64,000 nucleotides of DNA. Source: Arcobacter nitrofigilis DSM 7299 (GTDB lineage: Bacteria > Campylobacterota > Campylobacteria > Campylobacterales > Arcobacteraceae). The stretch is from contig NC_014166.1 of assembly GCF_000092245.1 (NCBI RefSeq), forward strand, positions 620,001 to 684,000. The letters run 5' to 3'. A program made the translations under genes and the position numbers. A model generated the notes under the pieces. The model was not told the DNA's origin, searched no databases, and saw only the letters and a list, made by a program, of their open reading frames with translations. Positions 1 through 9,221 of the stretch are shown in pieces (positions within the stretch are counted from its first letter, which is position 1; each line of letters starts with the position of its first letter).

Positions 1-2343
1 TATAATATAATTGATCCTTCTAACTATGATTTAGCCACTTTTAGTCTTAATTTATTTGCCCTAAAAAGTACAGTAGATAAGAATCCAGAAGAAATAAGAA
101 AATTTATTGATGCTACAGATAAAGGTTGGGAATATGCCTTTGCACATAAAAAAGAGGTTGTTGATATTATTTATAACAAATACTCAAAACTAAAATCAAA
201 AGATGCACTGCTATTTGAAGCAAATGAAGTTGAAAAGCTGATGATGCCAAATATATATGCAATAGGTAGTATTAGAAATGAATTTATAGGAATCATACTT
301 AAAAAATTAGTAAATTCTAATTTAAATAAAAATATTACGGTTAAAGATATCGTATTTAAAAGAAACTATTATAAAAAGAGTGATATCTTAAGTACGAAAA
401 ATAGAGAGTATTTACAAAATAAAAAGAAAATCAATGTTTGTATTGACCCTAATTGGATGCCTTTAGAAAAAATACAAAATGGTAGATATGTTGGCATAAG
501 TAGAGAATACATGGATTATTTTCAAAGTATATTACATGTGCCGATTACTTTAGTACCTACAAATAGTTGGAGTAAGAGTTTAGAAAAATTGAAAGAAAAA
601 AAGTGCGATATCCTTTCCCTTGCCATGGATACGAAAGATAAAGAAAGATATATTAATTTTACAAAACCATATATTTCTTCAAATTTTGTTATTGTCACAA
701 AAAGTGATCAATTATTTGTTCCTGATGTAAAAAAAATCATAGGAAAAAGAAAATTAGCAGTAGTGAAAAATTATGCTATCACTGATATTTTAAAAGAAAA
801 ATATAATTCCAATAATATTATCGAAGTAAATTCAATTGATGAGGGCTTAGAAAAAGTACTCTCAGGTGAGGTTTATGGATATATTGATTGTTTATCTGTT
901 GTTGGATATAAAATTCAAAAAGAGTATACAAGTGAACTAAAGATTGTAGGAAAATTTGATGAAGCTTTAAATTTAAGTATTGGAGTTCGTAAAGATGATT
1001 TGGAGCTATTGGAGATTTTTAATAAATTAATAGAAAACTTTCCAGAAGATAAAAAACAAGAAATTCTAAACAAATGGGTAAATATAAAGTTTGATAAGGG
1101 TATTGATTATTCTTTATTATGGAAAGTAATTATTGGATTTTTAGTAATAATACTTCTACTTAGTTATAGACAAAAAGAGTTGATTAACAAAAATAAAAAA
1201 ATAGAAGAGCAAAAAAATAGATTAAGAGAGAGTAATAATCAATTTAAAAGAATACAAAAAGAGTTGAAACAAACTTTAAAAAGTTTTGAAATGCTTATCA
1301 GTTCAACTATGGATTCGATTTTTGTAATTGAAAAAAATATTTGCATTGATATAAATGAAAATGCTATAGCACTCTTGGGATATAAAGAAAAAAAAGAGTT
1401 AATAGGAAAAAACATTTTAAACTATCTTGAAAATAGTTCAAGAAGAGAGGTTATAAAAAATTTATATATAAAAGACGAACCCTTTGAAATAAATATAAGA
1501 GACAAAGATAATAATATAATTCCTTCTTTAATAAAAGTAAAAACAACTACTTCTGAAGGGAAATCTGTTTATGTTATAAGTTTAATTGACTTAAGAGAAA
1601 TAAAAGAAAAAGAGATGCTATTTTTCAAACAATCAAAAATGGCAGCAATGGGTGAGATGATTGGAAATATTGCACATCAATGGAGACAGCCATTGAGTGT
1701 GATTAGTGCAGTATCTACAGGATTAAAACTAAAACTTATGGTAGGTAAATATGATGAAGAAGATATTATCTCTTCATTGGATAGTATGAATGAATCAGCA
1801 CAATACTTGTCTCAAACGATTGATGATTTTAGAAATTTTTATAAATCAGATAAAGAAAAAACTTGGGTCACATCAAATTTTATCATTGATAAAAATAAAA
1901 ATCTAATAATTAGTACTTTAAAAGATAATGGAATTACCTTAGTTGTAAATAATAAGTGTGAAAATTTAGAGATAGATACCTATCTTAATGAACTGATTCA
2001 AGCAACTGTCAATATATTCAATAATGCAAAAGATGCCTTAAATTTAAATAATCAAAATAAAAATAAATTTATATTTTTTGATGTTTTTCAAGAAGATAAA
2101 TATTTAGTTTTATCAATAAAAGATAATGCTGGTGGAATTCCAAAGGATATAATTGATAAAGTTTTTGAGCCATACTTTACCACAAAACATAAAAGTAATG
2201 GCACAGGTATTGGCTTATACATGACCCACCAAATTATTGAAAATCATATTAACGGAAAAATCGAACTTAGAAATGAAAAGTATGAATGGGAAAATAAAAC
2301 ATATAAAGGTGCTAATTTCCTCATTTATTTGCCTATTCTTTAA
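1..2343 (+). CDS. Hybrid periplasmic-sensing histidine kinase (5' end outside window)
   Basis: The reading frame is open from base 1, so the N-terminus lies upstream. The first ~110 residues resemble the end of an NMT1/THI5-like binding domain. A second solute-binding (SBP_bac_3-type) domain follows at about nt 430-1090, beginning near IDPNWMPLE. One membrane segment lies at nt 1111-1164, then a coiled linker, a PAS domain (about nt 1295-1600) and the kinase core. The phospho-acceptor His is the CAT at 1675 inside a GNIAHQWRQPL box, the variant common in Campylobacterota. An N box (NIFNNAKDAL) and G boxes (DNAGGIP, GTGIGL) are intact. Two tandem binding domains in one sensor are unusual. The ligand cannot be read; NMT1 relatives bind thiamine precursors or sulfonates and SBP_3 relatives bind amino acids. 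No response regulator is adjacent downstream. Confidence 0.85.
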   Translation, partial: YNIIDPSNYDLATFSLNLFALKSTVDKNPEEIRKFIDATDKGWEYAFAHKKEVVDIIYNKYSKLKSKDALLFEANEVEKLMMPNIYAIGSIRNEFIGIILKKLVNSNLNKNITVKDIVFKRNYYKKSDILSTKNREYLQNKKKINVCIDPNWMPLEKIQNGRYVGISREYMDYFQSILHVPITLVPTNSWSKSLEKLKEKKCDILSLAMDTKDKERYINFTKPYISSNFVIVTKSDQLFVPDVKKIIGKRKLAVVKNYAITDILKEKYNSNNIIEVNSIDEGLEKVLSGEVYGYIDCLSVVGYKIQKEYTSELKIVGKFDEALNLSIGVRKDDLELLEIFNKLIENFPEDKKQEILNKWVNIKFDKGIDYSLLWKVIIGFLVIILLLSYRQKELINKNKKIEEQKNRLRESNNQFKRIQKELKQTLKSFEMLISSTMDSIFVIEKNICIDINENAIALLGYKEKKELIGKNILNYLENSSRREVIKNLYIKDEPFEINIRDKDNNIIPSLIKVKTTTSEGKSVYVISLIDLREIKEKEMLFFKQSKMAAMGEMIGNIAHQWRQPLSVISAVSTGLKLKLMVGKYDEEDIISSLDSMNESAQYLSQTIDDFRNFYKSDKEKTWVTSNFIIDKNKNLIISTLKDNGITLVVNNKCENLEIDTYLNELIQATVNIFNNAKDALNLNNQNKNKFIFFDVFQEDKYLVLSIKDNAGGIPKDIIDKVFEPYFTTKHKSNGTGIGLYMTHQIIENHINGKIELRNEKYEWENKTYKGANFLIYLPIL

Positions 2344-2362
2344 AGTTTTAATTATATTTAGC

Positions 2363-2368
2363 TATAAT
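2363..2368 (+). promoter_or_regulatory. -10 element TATAAT in front of aroK
   Basis: A perfect TATAAT ends only 8 nt before the aroK ATG. A start site 6-8 nt further on would fall at or within a base or two of the start codon. No Shine-Dalgarno sequence is visible between them, so the aroK transcript may be leaderless. The -35 region is weak. Confidence 0.5.
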
Positions 2369-2376
2369 CGCAAGTT

Positions 2377-2889
2377 ATGAATAAAAACAATATTATACTA
2401 ATCGGTTTTATGGGTGTAGGTAAGGGTACCATTGCACGAGCTTTGTTTAAATCTAGTGGTAGATTTTCTATTGATACAGATGACTTAATAGAGAGTATCA
2501 CAAAAAAGAAAATTAAAACAATTTTCAAAGATGAGGGTGAACCTTATTTTAGAGAGCTAGAAAAACAATGTGCCTTATGGTTGGAAAAATCAATTACAAA
2601 CACTGTTATATCTACAGGTGGTGGATTTTATAGACAAGAAAATATTAAAAATATTGGGAAAGTTGTCTATTTAAAATCATCTTTTGAAGGTATTTTAAAA
2701 AGAATTAATGATGCTCCAAATGCAAAACAAAAACTAGATAAAAGACCACTTCTTAAAAATCTTGATGAAGCAAAAAAACTTTATGAGACAAGAATTAAAG
2801 AGTATGAAAAAATATCTGATGTAATAGTAAATGTGGAAGCTAGAGATATGGAAGATATTCTTAAAGAACTAATAAGTAAGTGTGAATGA
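2377..2889 (+). CDS. aroK: Shikimate kinase
   Basis: This cytoplasmic enzyme phosphorylates shikimate to shikimate 3-phosphate in the chorismate pathway. At 170 aa it has the usual family length. The Walker A loop GFMGVGKGT sits at residues 10-18. The shikimate-binding Asp is in DTDD near residue 34, the Arg is in PYFRELE, and the glycine triplet is in STGGGF near residue 80. KRPLL near the C-terminus fits the LID/adenine region. The ATG lies just behind a TATAAT box with no clear ribosome binding site. It heads a closely spaced run with hisD (7 nt gap). Confidence 0.93.
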   Translation: MNKNNIILIGFMGVGKGTIARALFKSSGRFSIDTDDLIESITKKKIKTIFKDEGEPYFRELEKQCALWLEKSITNTVISTGGGFYRQENIKNIGKVVYLKSSFEGILKRINDAPNAKQKLDKRPLLKNLDEAKKLYETRIKEYEKISDVIVNVEARDMEDILKELISKCE

Positions 2890-2896
2890 GGAATAA

Positions 2897-4189
2897 ATGA
2901 AAATAATAAATACTACAGATTCAAATTTTAAAGAAGAGTTTGAAAATATTTTAGCAAGAGCAAAAACAGATATTAAAGGTGTTTCTGCAATAGTTACAAA
3001 TATTATTGATGAGATTGTTGAAAAGGGAAATGGTGCCATTAAAGAGCATATTTTAAAATTTGACAAATGGGAAGTAAAGCAAGATAGTGATTTGGAAATA
3101 TCAGTTGAGCAGATGAAAAAAGCTTATGAAAATATTGATGAAAAATTAAAAAAATCACTTCATATAGCATATGACAGAATAAAAACTTACCATGAAAAAC
3201 AACTTCCAAAATCTTGGATTGATTTTGAAAAAAATGGAAGTATCTTAGGACAAAAAGTAAGTGCAGTTGATAGAGCAGGACTTTATATCCCTGGTGGAAA
3301 AGCTGCTTATCCAAGTAGCTTACTTATGAATGCAATCCCAGCAATTGTTGCAGGTGTTGAAGAGATAGTTGTATGTACTCCAACTCCAAATGATGAAATT
3401 AATGAACTTCTTCTTGCAGCATGTCATATCTGTGGAATCAAAAAAGCCTTTAAAGTAGGAGGTGCTAGTGCTATTGCTGCTATGGCTTACGGAACGCAAA
3501 CTATTCCTAAAGTAGATGTTATAACTGGACCTGGAAATATATTTGTTGCAACTGCTAAAAAGTTAGTTTTTGGGGAAGTAAATATTGATATGATAGCAGG
3601 TCCTAGTGAGATTGGAATCCTAAGTGATGCAAGTGCAAACCCTAGATTTTTAGCTATTGATTTACTTTCACAAGCAGAACATGATGAAATGGCAAGTTCT
3701 ATTATGATAACAACATGTGATAAAGTAGCAGAGCTTACTTCAATAGAAGTTGATAGATTTTTAGAAACTTTAAGTAGACGTGAAATAGCAAAAAAATCTA
3801 TTGATGATAGGGGTGCTATAATTATTGCTTCAGATATGCAAGAGGCTATAAAACTTATGAATGAAATAGCACCAGAACATTTAGAAATTATGACAAACAA
3901 TGCCTTTGAACTACTTCCAAAAATCAAACATGCAGGAGCTATTTTCTTAGGTAAAAATACACCTGAACCAATAGGTGATTATATTGCAGGTCCAAATCAT
4001 ACACTTCCTACTGGAAGTACAGCTAAGTTTTATAGTCCATTAAATGTGGAAAACTTTTTGAAAAAATCTTCAATAATAAGTTTTTCACAAGAAGCGATTG
4101 ATGAACTTGGCGAAGCTTGTGCCTTACTTGCTGATACTGAAGGTTTAACAGCCCATGCAAAATCTGTAAGAGTGAGATTAGAAAAATAA
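2897..4189 (+). CDS. hisD: Histidinol dehydrogenase
   Basis: The enzyme carries out the last two NAD-dependent oxidations of histidine biosynthesis, from L-histidinol to L-histidine. The 430-aa length matches the family. Recognisable segments are the N-terminal substrate region RAGLYIPGGKAAYPSS, the TGPGN nucleotide-binding turn, the catalytic and zinc region SQAEHDE, PEHLE, and the C-terminal GPNHTLPTG. An AGGAATAA ribosome site precedes the ATG. No other his genes are nearby, so the pathway is scattered, as is usual in this phylum. The next gene starts 1 nt after the stop. Confidence 0.95.
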   Translation: MKIINTTDSNFKEEFENILARAKTDIKGVSAIVTNIIDEIVEKGNGAIKEHILKFDKWEVKQDSDLEISVEQMKKAYENIDEKLKKSLHIAYDRIKTYHEKQLPKSWIDFEKNGSILGQKVSAVDRAGLYIPGGKAAYPSSLLMNAIPAIVAGVEEIVVCTPTPNDEINELLLAACHICGIKKAFKVGGASAIAAMAYGTQTIPKVDVITGPGNIFVATAKKLVFGEVNIDMIAGPSEIGILSDASANPRFLAIDLLSQAEHDEMASSIMITTCDKVAELTSIEVDRFLETLSRREIAKKSIDDRGAIIIASDMQEAIKLMNEIAPEHLEIMTNNAFELLPKIKHAGAIFLGKNTPEPIGDYIAGPNHTLPTGSTAKFYSPLNVENFLKKSSIISFSQEAIDELGEACALLADTEGLTAHAKSVRVRLEK

Positions 4190-4190
4190 T

Positions 4191-4460
4191 ATGGATGATA
4201 TTCTATTTGGAACTCCTAAATCAAAATTTTTAGATGTGCTTAGACATGCATCAAGTGAAATAGTAGATGATGAGATAGATAAAATATTGGAAAAATATGC
4301 AGCGATGGAATTACTTTTATCAAAAGATAAGGGTGAGAACTATGATGTAAATGAAGATATAAACTCTTTTGTTTTAGAAAACCTAGATGAGGTCTCTAAA
4401 GTAAAAGATGATTTATATATTGAGTTTACTGGTGAAATTATTTGTAGATTAGATTCGTAA
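4191..4460 (+). CDS. DUF2018-family small helical protein
   Basis: This 89-aa acidic protein is predicted to be almost entirely helical, with no signal peptide or membrane segment. It resembles the DUF2018 family, whose Helicobacter pylori member HP0242 has a solved all-alpha structure and also lies close to a polyprenyl synthase, hemA and proS. That shared neighbourhood is my main support. The function is unknown. The ATG overlaps no neighbour but begins 1 nt after the hisD stop, suggesting translational coupling. Confidence 0.7.
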   Translation: MDDILFGTPKSKFLDVLRHASSEIVDDEIDKILEKYAAMELLLSKDKGENYDVNEDINSFVLENLDEVSKVKDDLYIEFTGEIICRLDS

Positions 4461-4471
4461 GGTATTTATTA

Positions 4472-5368
4472 GTGGAAGAGTTAAAAATAGTAAAAGATAG
4501 AATTTTAGAGTTTGTAAAAGAGTGTGATGATGAAAAAAGTATAGAGCTTTTTGGACATCTAGCAACTGGAAAGATGTTACGGTCTAAATTGATACTAAAA
4601 ATAGCTGGGATTAATGAAGAGTCAATAAAACTATGTGCAATAGTTGAGATGATTCATGCGGCATCACTTTTACATGATGATGTTATCGATGAAGCTACTA
4701 CAAGGAGAGGAAGCCCCTCTGTAAATGCTTTATATGATGCAAAAACTGCAATTATGTTTGGAGATGTTTTATACTCTAAAGCCTTTACTGAACTTTCTCA
4801 AATGAATAAAAAAGTAGCTTATAATATCTCAAGTGCTGTTACAAAACTAAGTATTGGTGAGATGATGGATATCGATTTAACCCAAACTTTTAATACTGAT
4901 TATAATTTGTACCTTGATATGATTTATAAGAAGACTGCTTCACTAATAGAAGCAAGTGCTGCAAGTGCTGCTATTTTAGCAAATAAAGATGAAGAAAAAT
5001 ATGCACTTTATGGAAAAAATCTTGGTCTTGCTTTCCAAATGATTGATGATATTTTAGATATTACACAAGATGCACAAACTTTAGGAAAACCAGCAATGTT
5101 TGATTTTGTTGAAGGGAAAGCTACAATTCCATATTTGTTATTGCATCAAAGATTAGATGATAAGACAAAATTAGAATCTCTTTTCAAAAAAGAGTTAAAT
5201 GAAGAAGAAGCTCTTTGGATAAAACAACAAATGGAGCGAACAGATTCCTTAAATGATGCAATTGCACAGGCAAAAGCTTTAGGGCGAGAGGCGATTATGA
5301 TTTTAGAAGATGAAAATTCTGAAGGATTGATTAAAATAATGAAAGAAATGATAGAAAGAGAGTTTTAG
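4472..5368 (+). CDS. ispB: Long-chain polyprenyl diphosphate synthase (octaprenyl type)
   Basis: This trans-prenyltransferase would lengthen farnesyl diphosphate to the side chain used for menaquinone. At 298 aa it has the first aspartate-rich motif HDDVIDEATTRRG, a DDxxD spacing typical of long-chain enzymes, and the second motif DDILD. The start is GTG at 4472. Product chain length cannot be read from sequence; the family name is used because a separate short-chain synthase with the two-residue insert lies at 57402-58262. It sits 3 nt upstream of hemA, as in H. pylori. Confidence 0.85.
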   Translation: MEELKIVKDRILEFVKECDDEKSIELFGHLATGKMLRSKLILKIAGINEESIKLCAIVEMIHAASLLHDDVIDEATTRRGSPSVNALYDAKTAIMFGDVLYSKAFTELSQMNKKVAYNISSAVTKLSIGEMMDIDLTQTFNTDYNLYLDMIYKKTASLIEASAASAAILANKDEEKYALYGKNLGLAFQMIDDILDITQDAQTLGKPAMFDFVEGKATIPYLLLHQRLDDKTKLESLFKKELNEEEALWIKQQMERTDSLNDAIAQAKALGREAIMILEDENSEGLIKIMKEMIEREF

Positions 5369-5371
5369 GAT

Positions 5372-6667
5372 ATGAGTTATTTAAGTATCTCTTTTACACA
5401 CAAAAATACAGATATACAAACAAGAGAAAAGATTGCTTTTTCAAATGAAAGTTCAGTAGAGACTTTTTTAAAAAGTGTAAAAGCAGATGATTCAATTGAT
5501 GAGGTTGTACTATTATCTACATGTAATAGAGTAGAAATTATGACTACCTCTTCAAATATAAAACAATCAACAAACAAGATTTTTGACACCTTAGCCAAAT
5601 ATTCTGGTTTGGATTTTGATAATTTAATAGAAATTGCAGATATATATGATAATACTGGTGCTATTCATCATCTATTTTCTGTAGCATCTGCTTTGGATTC
5701 ACTTGTTATTGGTGAAACACAAATTGTTGGACAATTAAAAGATTCATTTAGATTAGCTTTATCAAAAGGATATTGTGGAAAAGATATATCAAAAGCTATG
5801 AATTATGCTTTTAAATGTGCAGCTAATGTTAGAAATGAAACAAGCTTAGGTACAGGTTCAGTATCAGTGGCTTCTACTGCAGTTTCAAAAGCAAAAGATA
5901 TTATTCAAAATACACAAGGTGTGAAAGCTTTAGTTATTGGTGCAGGTGAAATGAGTGAACTTACTATGAAGCATTTAAATAAAGCTGGATTTGATATTGT
6001 TTTAATTAGTAGAGATATTAAAAAAGCTAAGATGTTAGTGGATACTTTTGATTTTGAAGTTGATGTTCAAGCTTATGAAAATTTAGAAAAATATTTAAAT
6101 GAAGTTCCTGTTATGGTTACAGCAACTTCAGCTCCATACCCAATAATAAAAGAAGATATGGTAAAACCATGTACTTTCAACAGATATTGGTTTGATATAG
6201 CATTACCTAGAGATATAGAAGAGTTTGAAAGTCCAAATTTACAAATTTATGCTGTAGATGATTTACAAGACATTGTAAATTCTAATATGATACTTCGAGC
6301 AGAACAAGCAAAAAGAGCATATATGATTGTAAATCAAGAATCTGAAAAATTTTTCAAATGGTTAAAATCACTTGAAGTAGAACCAGTAGTAAAACATCTA
6401 TATAAAAGAGCTGATAATGTAATTGAAAAGAAATTAGAAAATGCTATAAAAAAAGGGTTTATTAAATCTGAAGATGAAGAAAATATAAAAAAACTTTGTC
6501 AAACAGTTTTAAATGAGTTTTTACATGAACCAACAACAAGATTAAAAAAGATCTCAAAAGATGTGGAATGTGATATTATTTTAGGAACAGTACAATCTGT
6601 TTTTGGATTAGAAGGTGGTTCAAACTCTATTAAAAAATGTGATCACGCAATAAAATTTAATTATTAG
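5372..6667 (+). CDS. hemA: Glutamyl-tRNA reductase
   Basis: The enzyme reduces glutamyl-tRNA to glutamate-1-semialdehyde with NADPH, the first step of C5 tetrapyrrole synthesis. The protein is 431 aa. The catalytic Cys lies in STCNRVEI near residue 51, the signature GETQIVGQ follows, and the Rossmann NADPH loop is VIGAGEMS near residue 190. The C-terminal helical dimerisation region is complete. An AGGAT ribosome site overlaps the end of the upstream synthase gene. Its position between the prenyl synthase and proS is a conserved epsilonproteobacterial arrangement. Confidence 0.95.
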   Translation: MSYLSISFTHKNTDIQTREKIAFSNESSVETFLKSVKADDSIDEVVLLSTCNRVEIMTTSSNIKQSTNKIFDTLAKYSGLDFDNLIEIADIYDNTGAIHHLFSVASALDSLVIGETQIVGQLKDSFRLALSKGYCGKDISKAMNYAFKCAANVRNETSLGTGSVSVASTAVSKAKDIIQNTQGVKALVIGAGEMSELTMKHLNKAGFDIVLISRDIKKAKMLVDTFDFEVDVQAYENLEKYLNEVPVMVTATSAPYPIIKEDMVKPCTFNRYWFDIALPRDIEEFESPNLQIYAVDDLQDIVNSNMILRAEQAKRAYMIVNQESEKFFKWLKSLEVEPVVKHLYKRADNVIEKKLENAIKKGFIKSEDEENIKKLCQTVLNEFLHEPTTRLKKISKDVECDIILGTVQSVFGLEGGSNSIKKCDHAIKFNY

Positions 6668-6677
6668 GAATATGTTA

Positions 6678-8396
6678 ATGAAATTTTCTCAAATGTTTAT
6701 GCCAACTACAAAAGAGACACCAAATGATGCAACTTTAGCATCTCATCAATATTTGATAAGGGGTGGTTTTATAACTCAAACTGGTTCTGGTTTATATAAT
6801 TTTTTACCCCTTGGAAAAATCGTATTGGATAAAATAAGAGCTGTTGTAAAAGAAGAGATGGATAATACAGGTGCAAATGAACTTTTAATGAGTTTTGTTA
6901 CACCCCTAGAGCTTTGGGAACAATCTGGTCGAGCAAGTGTTATGGGTCCTGAATTACTAAAATTCAAAGATAGAAAAGGTGCAGGATTTGTACTAAGCCC
7001 AACAAATGAAGAGACTGTAGTTGATATTGTAAAAAATAGAATCACATCATATAAAGATTTACCAATAAACTTATATCACATAAATACAAAATTTAGAGAT
7101 GAAGCAAGACCTAGATTTGGACTTATGAGAGGTAGAGAATTTTTGATGAAAGATGCTTACTCTTTCCATGCGACACATGAAGATTTAGTAAGAGAATTTC
7201 ATGTTATGGAAGATGCATACAAAAAGATTTATGAAAGACTAGGTTTAGAGTATAGAGTTGTTGCTGCTGATAGTGGTGCTATTGGTGGAAGTGGTTCTAA
7301 AGAGTTTATGGTATTAGCAAACTCTGGAGAAGATACTATTGTTGTATGTGAAGATTGTGAATATGGGGCAAATATTGAAGCTGCTGTAAGAGCAAAAAAA
7401 GAGACTAAAAATTGGTATGATTTAACTTCTGAAAATGTAAAAATGGAAAAAGTACTAACAGAAGGTATGAAAACAATAGAAGATGTTTCAAATTTTCTAA
7501 GTACTCCAACTGCCCAATCAATAAAAGCAGTTATCAAAAAAGCAATTTATAAAGATACAGAAGAAGTGGTAGTTTTCTTTGTAAGGGGAAATGATGAACT
7601 AGAAGAGACAAAAGCAGCAAATGCAGTTGATGCCTTAGAATTAATTGATGCAAATGAAGAAGATATTTTAAATGCCTCTTTAGTTGCAGGATTTTGTGGA
7701 CCATTTAATTTACCTAAAAATTTAACTTATGTAATTGATAATGAATTAAAAGATGAAGTTGGTTTAGTTTGTGGTGCTAATGAAGTTGATTATCACTTTA
7801 CAGGAACAGACTTGACAACTCTAAAAGATGCAAAATATTTTGACTTGATTGTTGTTCAAGAAGGAGATACTTGTTCTTGTTGTGGTGGAAAACTAATTCA
7901 CACAAAAGGAATAGAAGCTGGACATATTTTTCAACTTGGAACAAAATATTCAAGTGCTATGGATGCTACATTTTTAGATAACAATGGAAAAGCACAACCT
8001 TTTATTATGGGTTGTTATGGAATTGGAGTTTCAAGATTAGTAGCAGCTGTAATTGAGCAAAACCATGATGATAAAGGTTGTATTTGGACTAAAGAGACTG
8101 CACCTTTTATGGTTGATGTAATAGTTTCAAATGCAAAAAAAGAAGAAGAGTTAAATGCTGGTAAAAAGATTTACAATGATCTTAAAATAGCAGGTATCTC
8201 TACAATCTTAGATGATAGAGTAAATGCTAGATTTGGATTTAAAATGAGTGATTTTGAACTTATTGGATTTCCTTATGCTGTAGTTGTTGGTAAAAAATTG
8301 CCAGAAGGTATAGTTGAAATTGTTAATAGAAAAACTTTAGAAAAAGAAGAAGTATCGTTAGACGAAGTTGTAAACAAATTAAAAAAACTAAAATAA
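6678..8396 (+). CDS. proS: Prolyl-tRNA synthetase
   Basis: This class II synthetase charges tRNA-Pro. It is of the bacterial long type, with a YbaK-like editing domain inserted at about residues 220-400 between class II motifs 2 and 3. Visible segments include TQTGSGLYNFLPLG, the motif 2 region FRDEARPRFGLMRGREF and the motif 3 region GCYGIGVSRLVAAV. I place the start at the second ATG (6678), because the AGGA at 6666-6669 is 8 nt before it but only 2 nt before the ATG at 6672. The protein is then about 572 aa, normal for the family. Confidence 0.94.
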   Translation: MKFSQMFMPTTKETPNDATLASHQYLIRGGFITQTGSGLYNFLPLGKIVLDKIRAVVKEEMDNTGANELLMSFVTPLELWEQSGRASVMGPELLKFKDRKGAGFVLSPTNEETVVDIVKNRITSYKDLPINLYHINTKFRDEARPRFGLMRGREFLMKDAYSFHATHEDLVREFHVMEDAYKKIYERLGLEYRVVAADSGAIGGSGSKEFMVLANSGEDTIVVCEDCEYGANIEAAVRAKKETKNWYDLTSENVKMEKVLTEGMKTIEDVSNFLSTPTAQSIKAVIKKAIYKDTEEVVVFFVRGNDELEETKAANAVDALELIDANEEDILNASLVAGFCGPFNLPKNLTYVIDNELKDEVGLVCGANEVDYHFTGTDLTTLKDAKYFDLIVVQEGDTCSCCGGKLIHTKGIEAGHIFQLGTKYSSAMDATFLDNNGKAQPFIMGCYGIGVSRLVAAVIEQNHDDKGCIWTKETAPFMVDVIVSNAKKEEELNAGKKIYNDLKIAGISTILDDRVNARFGFKMSDFELIGFPYAVVVGKKLPEGIVEIVNRKTLEKEEVSLDEVVNKLKKLK

Positions 8397-8405
8397 GGGG
8401 TAAAA

Positions 8406-9221
8406 ATGGGAAGTAGTATTGAAACAGTTTCAGATATGATTGGCTTATACTCATTAAATATTGCTATGGCAATTTTAATATTTGTAGTTGGTAAATGGTT
8501 GGCAAGAAAGCTAACAGATGTTGTTGCAAAAATATTAAGAAAAAATCCAAAACTTGATGTGACATTGGTAAACTTTTTTGATGATATTATTTATTATGTA
8601 TTACTTGTAGTTGTTGTGTTAACAGCATTGCAACAAATTGGAGTTGAGTCAACATCATTTTTAGCTATTATTGGAGCAGCAGGTCTTGCTGTTGGTTTAG
8701 CACTTAAAGATTCATTATCAAACTTTGCTTCTGGTGTTATGATTATATTTTTCAAACCTTTTAGAATAGGTGATTATGTAACTGCTGGTGGAGTAAGTGG
8801 AACTATTACTGAAGTACATCTATTCAATACAGAGTTTACAACACCTGATAACCAAAGAGTTTTAGTGCCAAATGGTGCAATTACTGCAGGAAGTATAACA
8901 AATGTAAATGCACACCCTAAAAGAAGAGTTGACTTAGTTATCGGTGTTGGTTATGGTGATAATTTAAAAATAGTAAAAGATATTATTACAAAAATAATTG
9001 AATCAAATGATAAAGTTCTAAAAGATGAAGCAATCACAGTTGCTGTTTCAGAATTAGGTGATTCATCAGTAAATTTTGTAGTTCGAGCTTGGGTTAATAC
9101 CCCTGATTTTTGGGCTGTAAAATGGGCTTTAATTGAAGAGATTAAAAACACATTTGACAAAGAAGGAATCTCTATTCCTTTCCCTCAAAGAGATGTGCAT
9201 ATTATCAACGAAAAAAACTAG
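8406..9221 (+). CDS. mscS: Small-conductance mechanosensitive channel (MscS family)
   Basis: This inner-membrane channel opens under hypo-osmotic stress. The 271-aa protein has three membrane helices, near residues 15-32, 60-78 and 85-118. The third, pore-lining helix is rich in Gly and Ala (AIIGAAGLAVGLALKDSL), the MscS hallmark. The beta domain follows with FKPFRIGDYV and VPNGAI motifs. The AAGGGG site before ATG 8406 is strong. The 3' end overlaps the next gene by 29 nt. Confidence 0.93.
   Translation: MGSSIETVSDMIGLYSLNIAMAILIFVVGKWLARKLTDVVAKILRKNPKLDVTLVNFFDDIIYYVLLVVVVLTALQQIGVESTSFLAIIGAAGLAVGLALKDSLSNFASGVMIIFFKPFRIGDYVTAGGVSGTITEVHLFNTEFTTPDNQRVLVPNGAITAGSITNVNAHPKRRVDLVIGVGYGDNLKIVKDIITKIIESNDKVLKDEAITVAVSELGDSSVNFVVRAWVNTPDFWAVKWALIEEIKNTFDKEGISIPFPQRDVHIINEKN

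Noticed and set aside
3487-3927. Long open frame antisense to hisD
   Set aside because: It mirrors the codon pattern of hisD, has no ribosome site and its product is Ser/Ile-rich without motifs.
9133-9192. Upstream extension of the cca frame
   Set aside because: It lies wholly inside mscS and adds a basic sequence unlike the family; ATG 9193 suffices.
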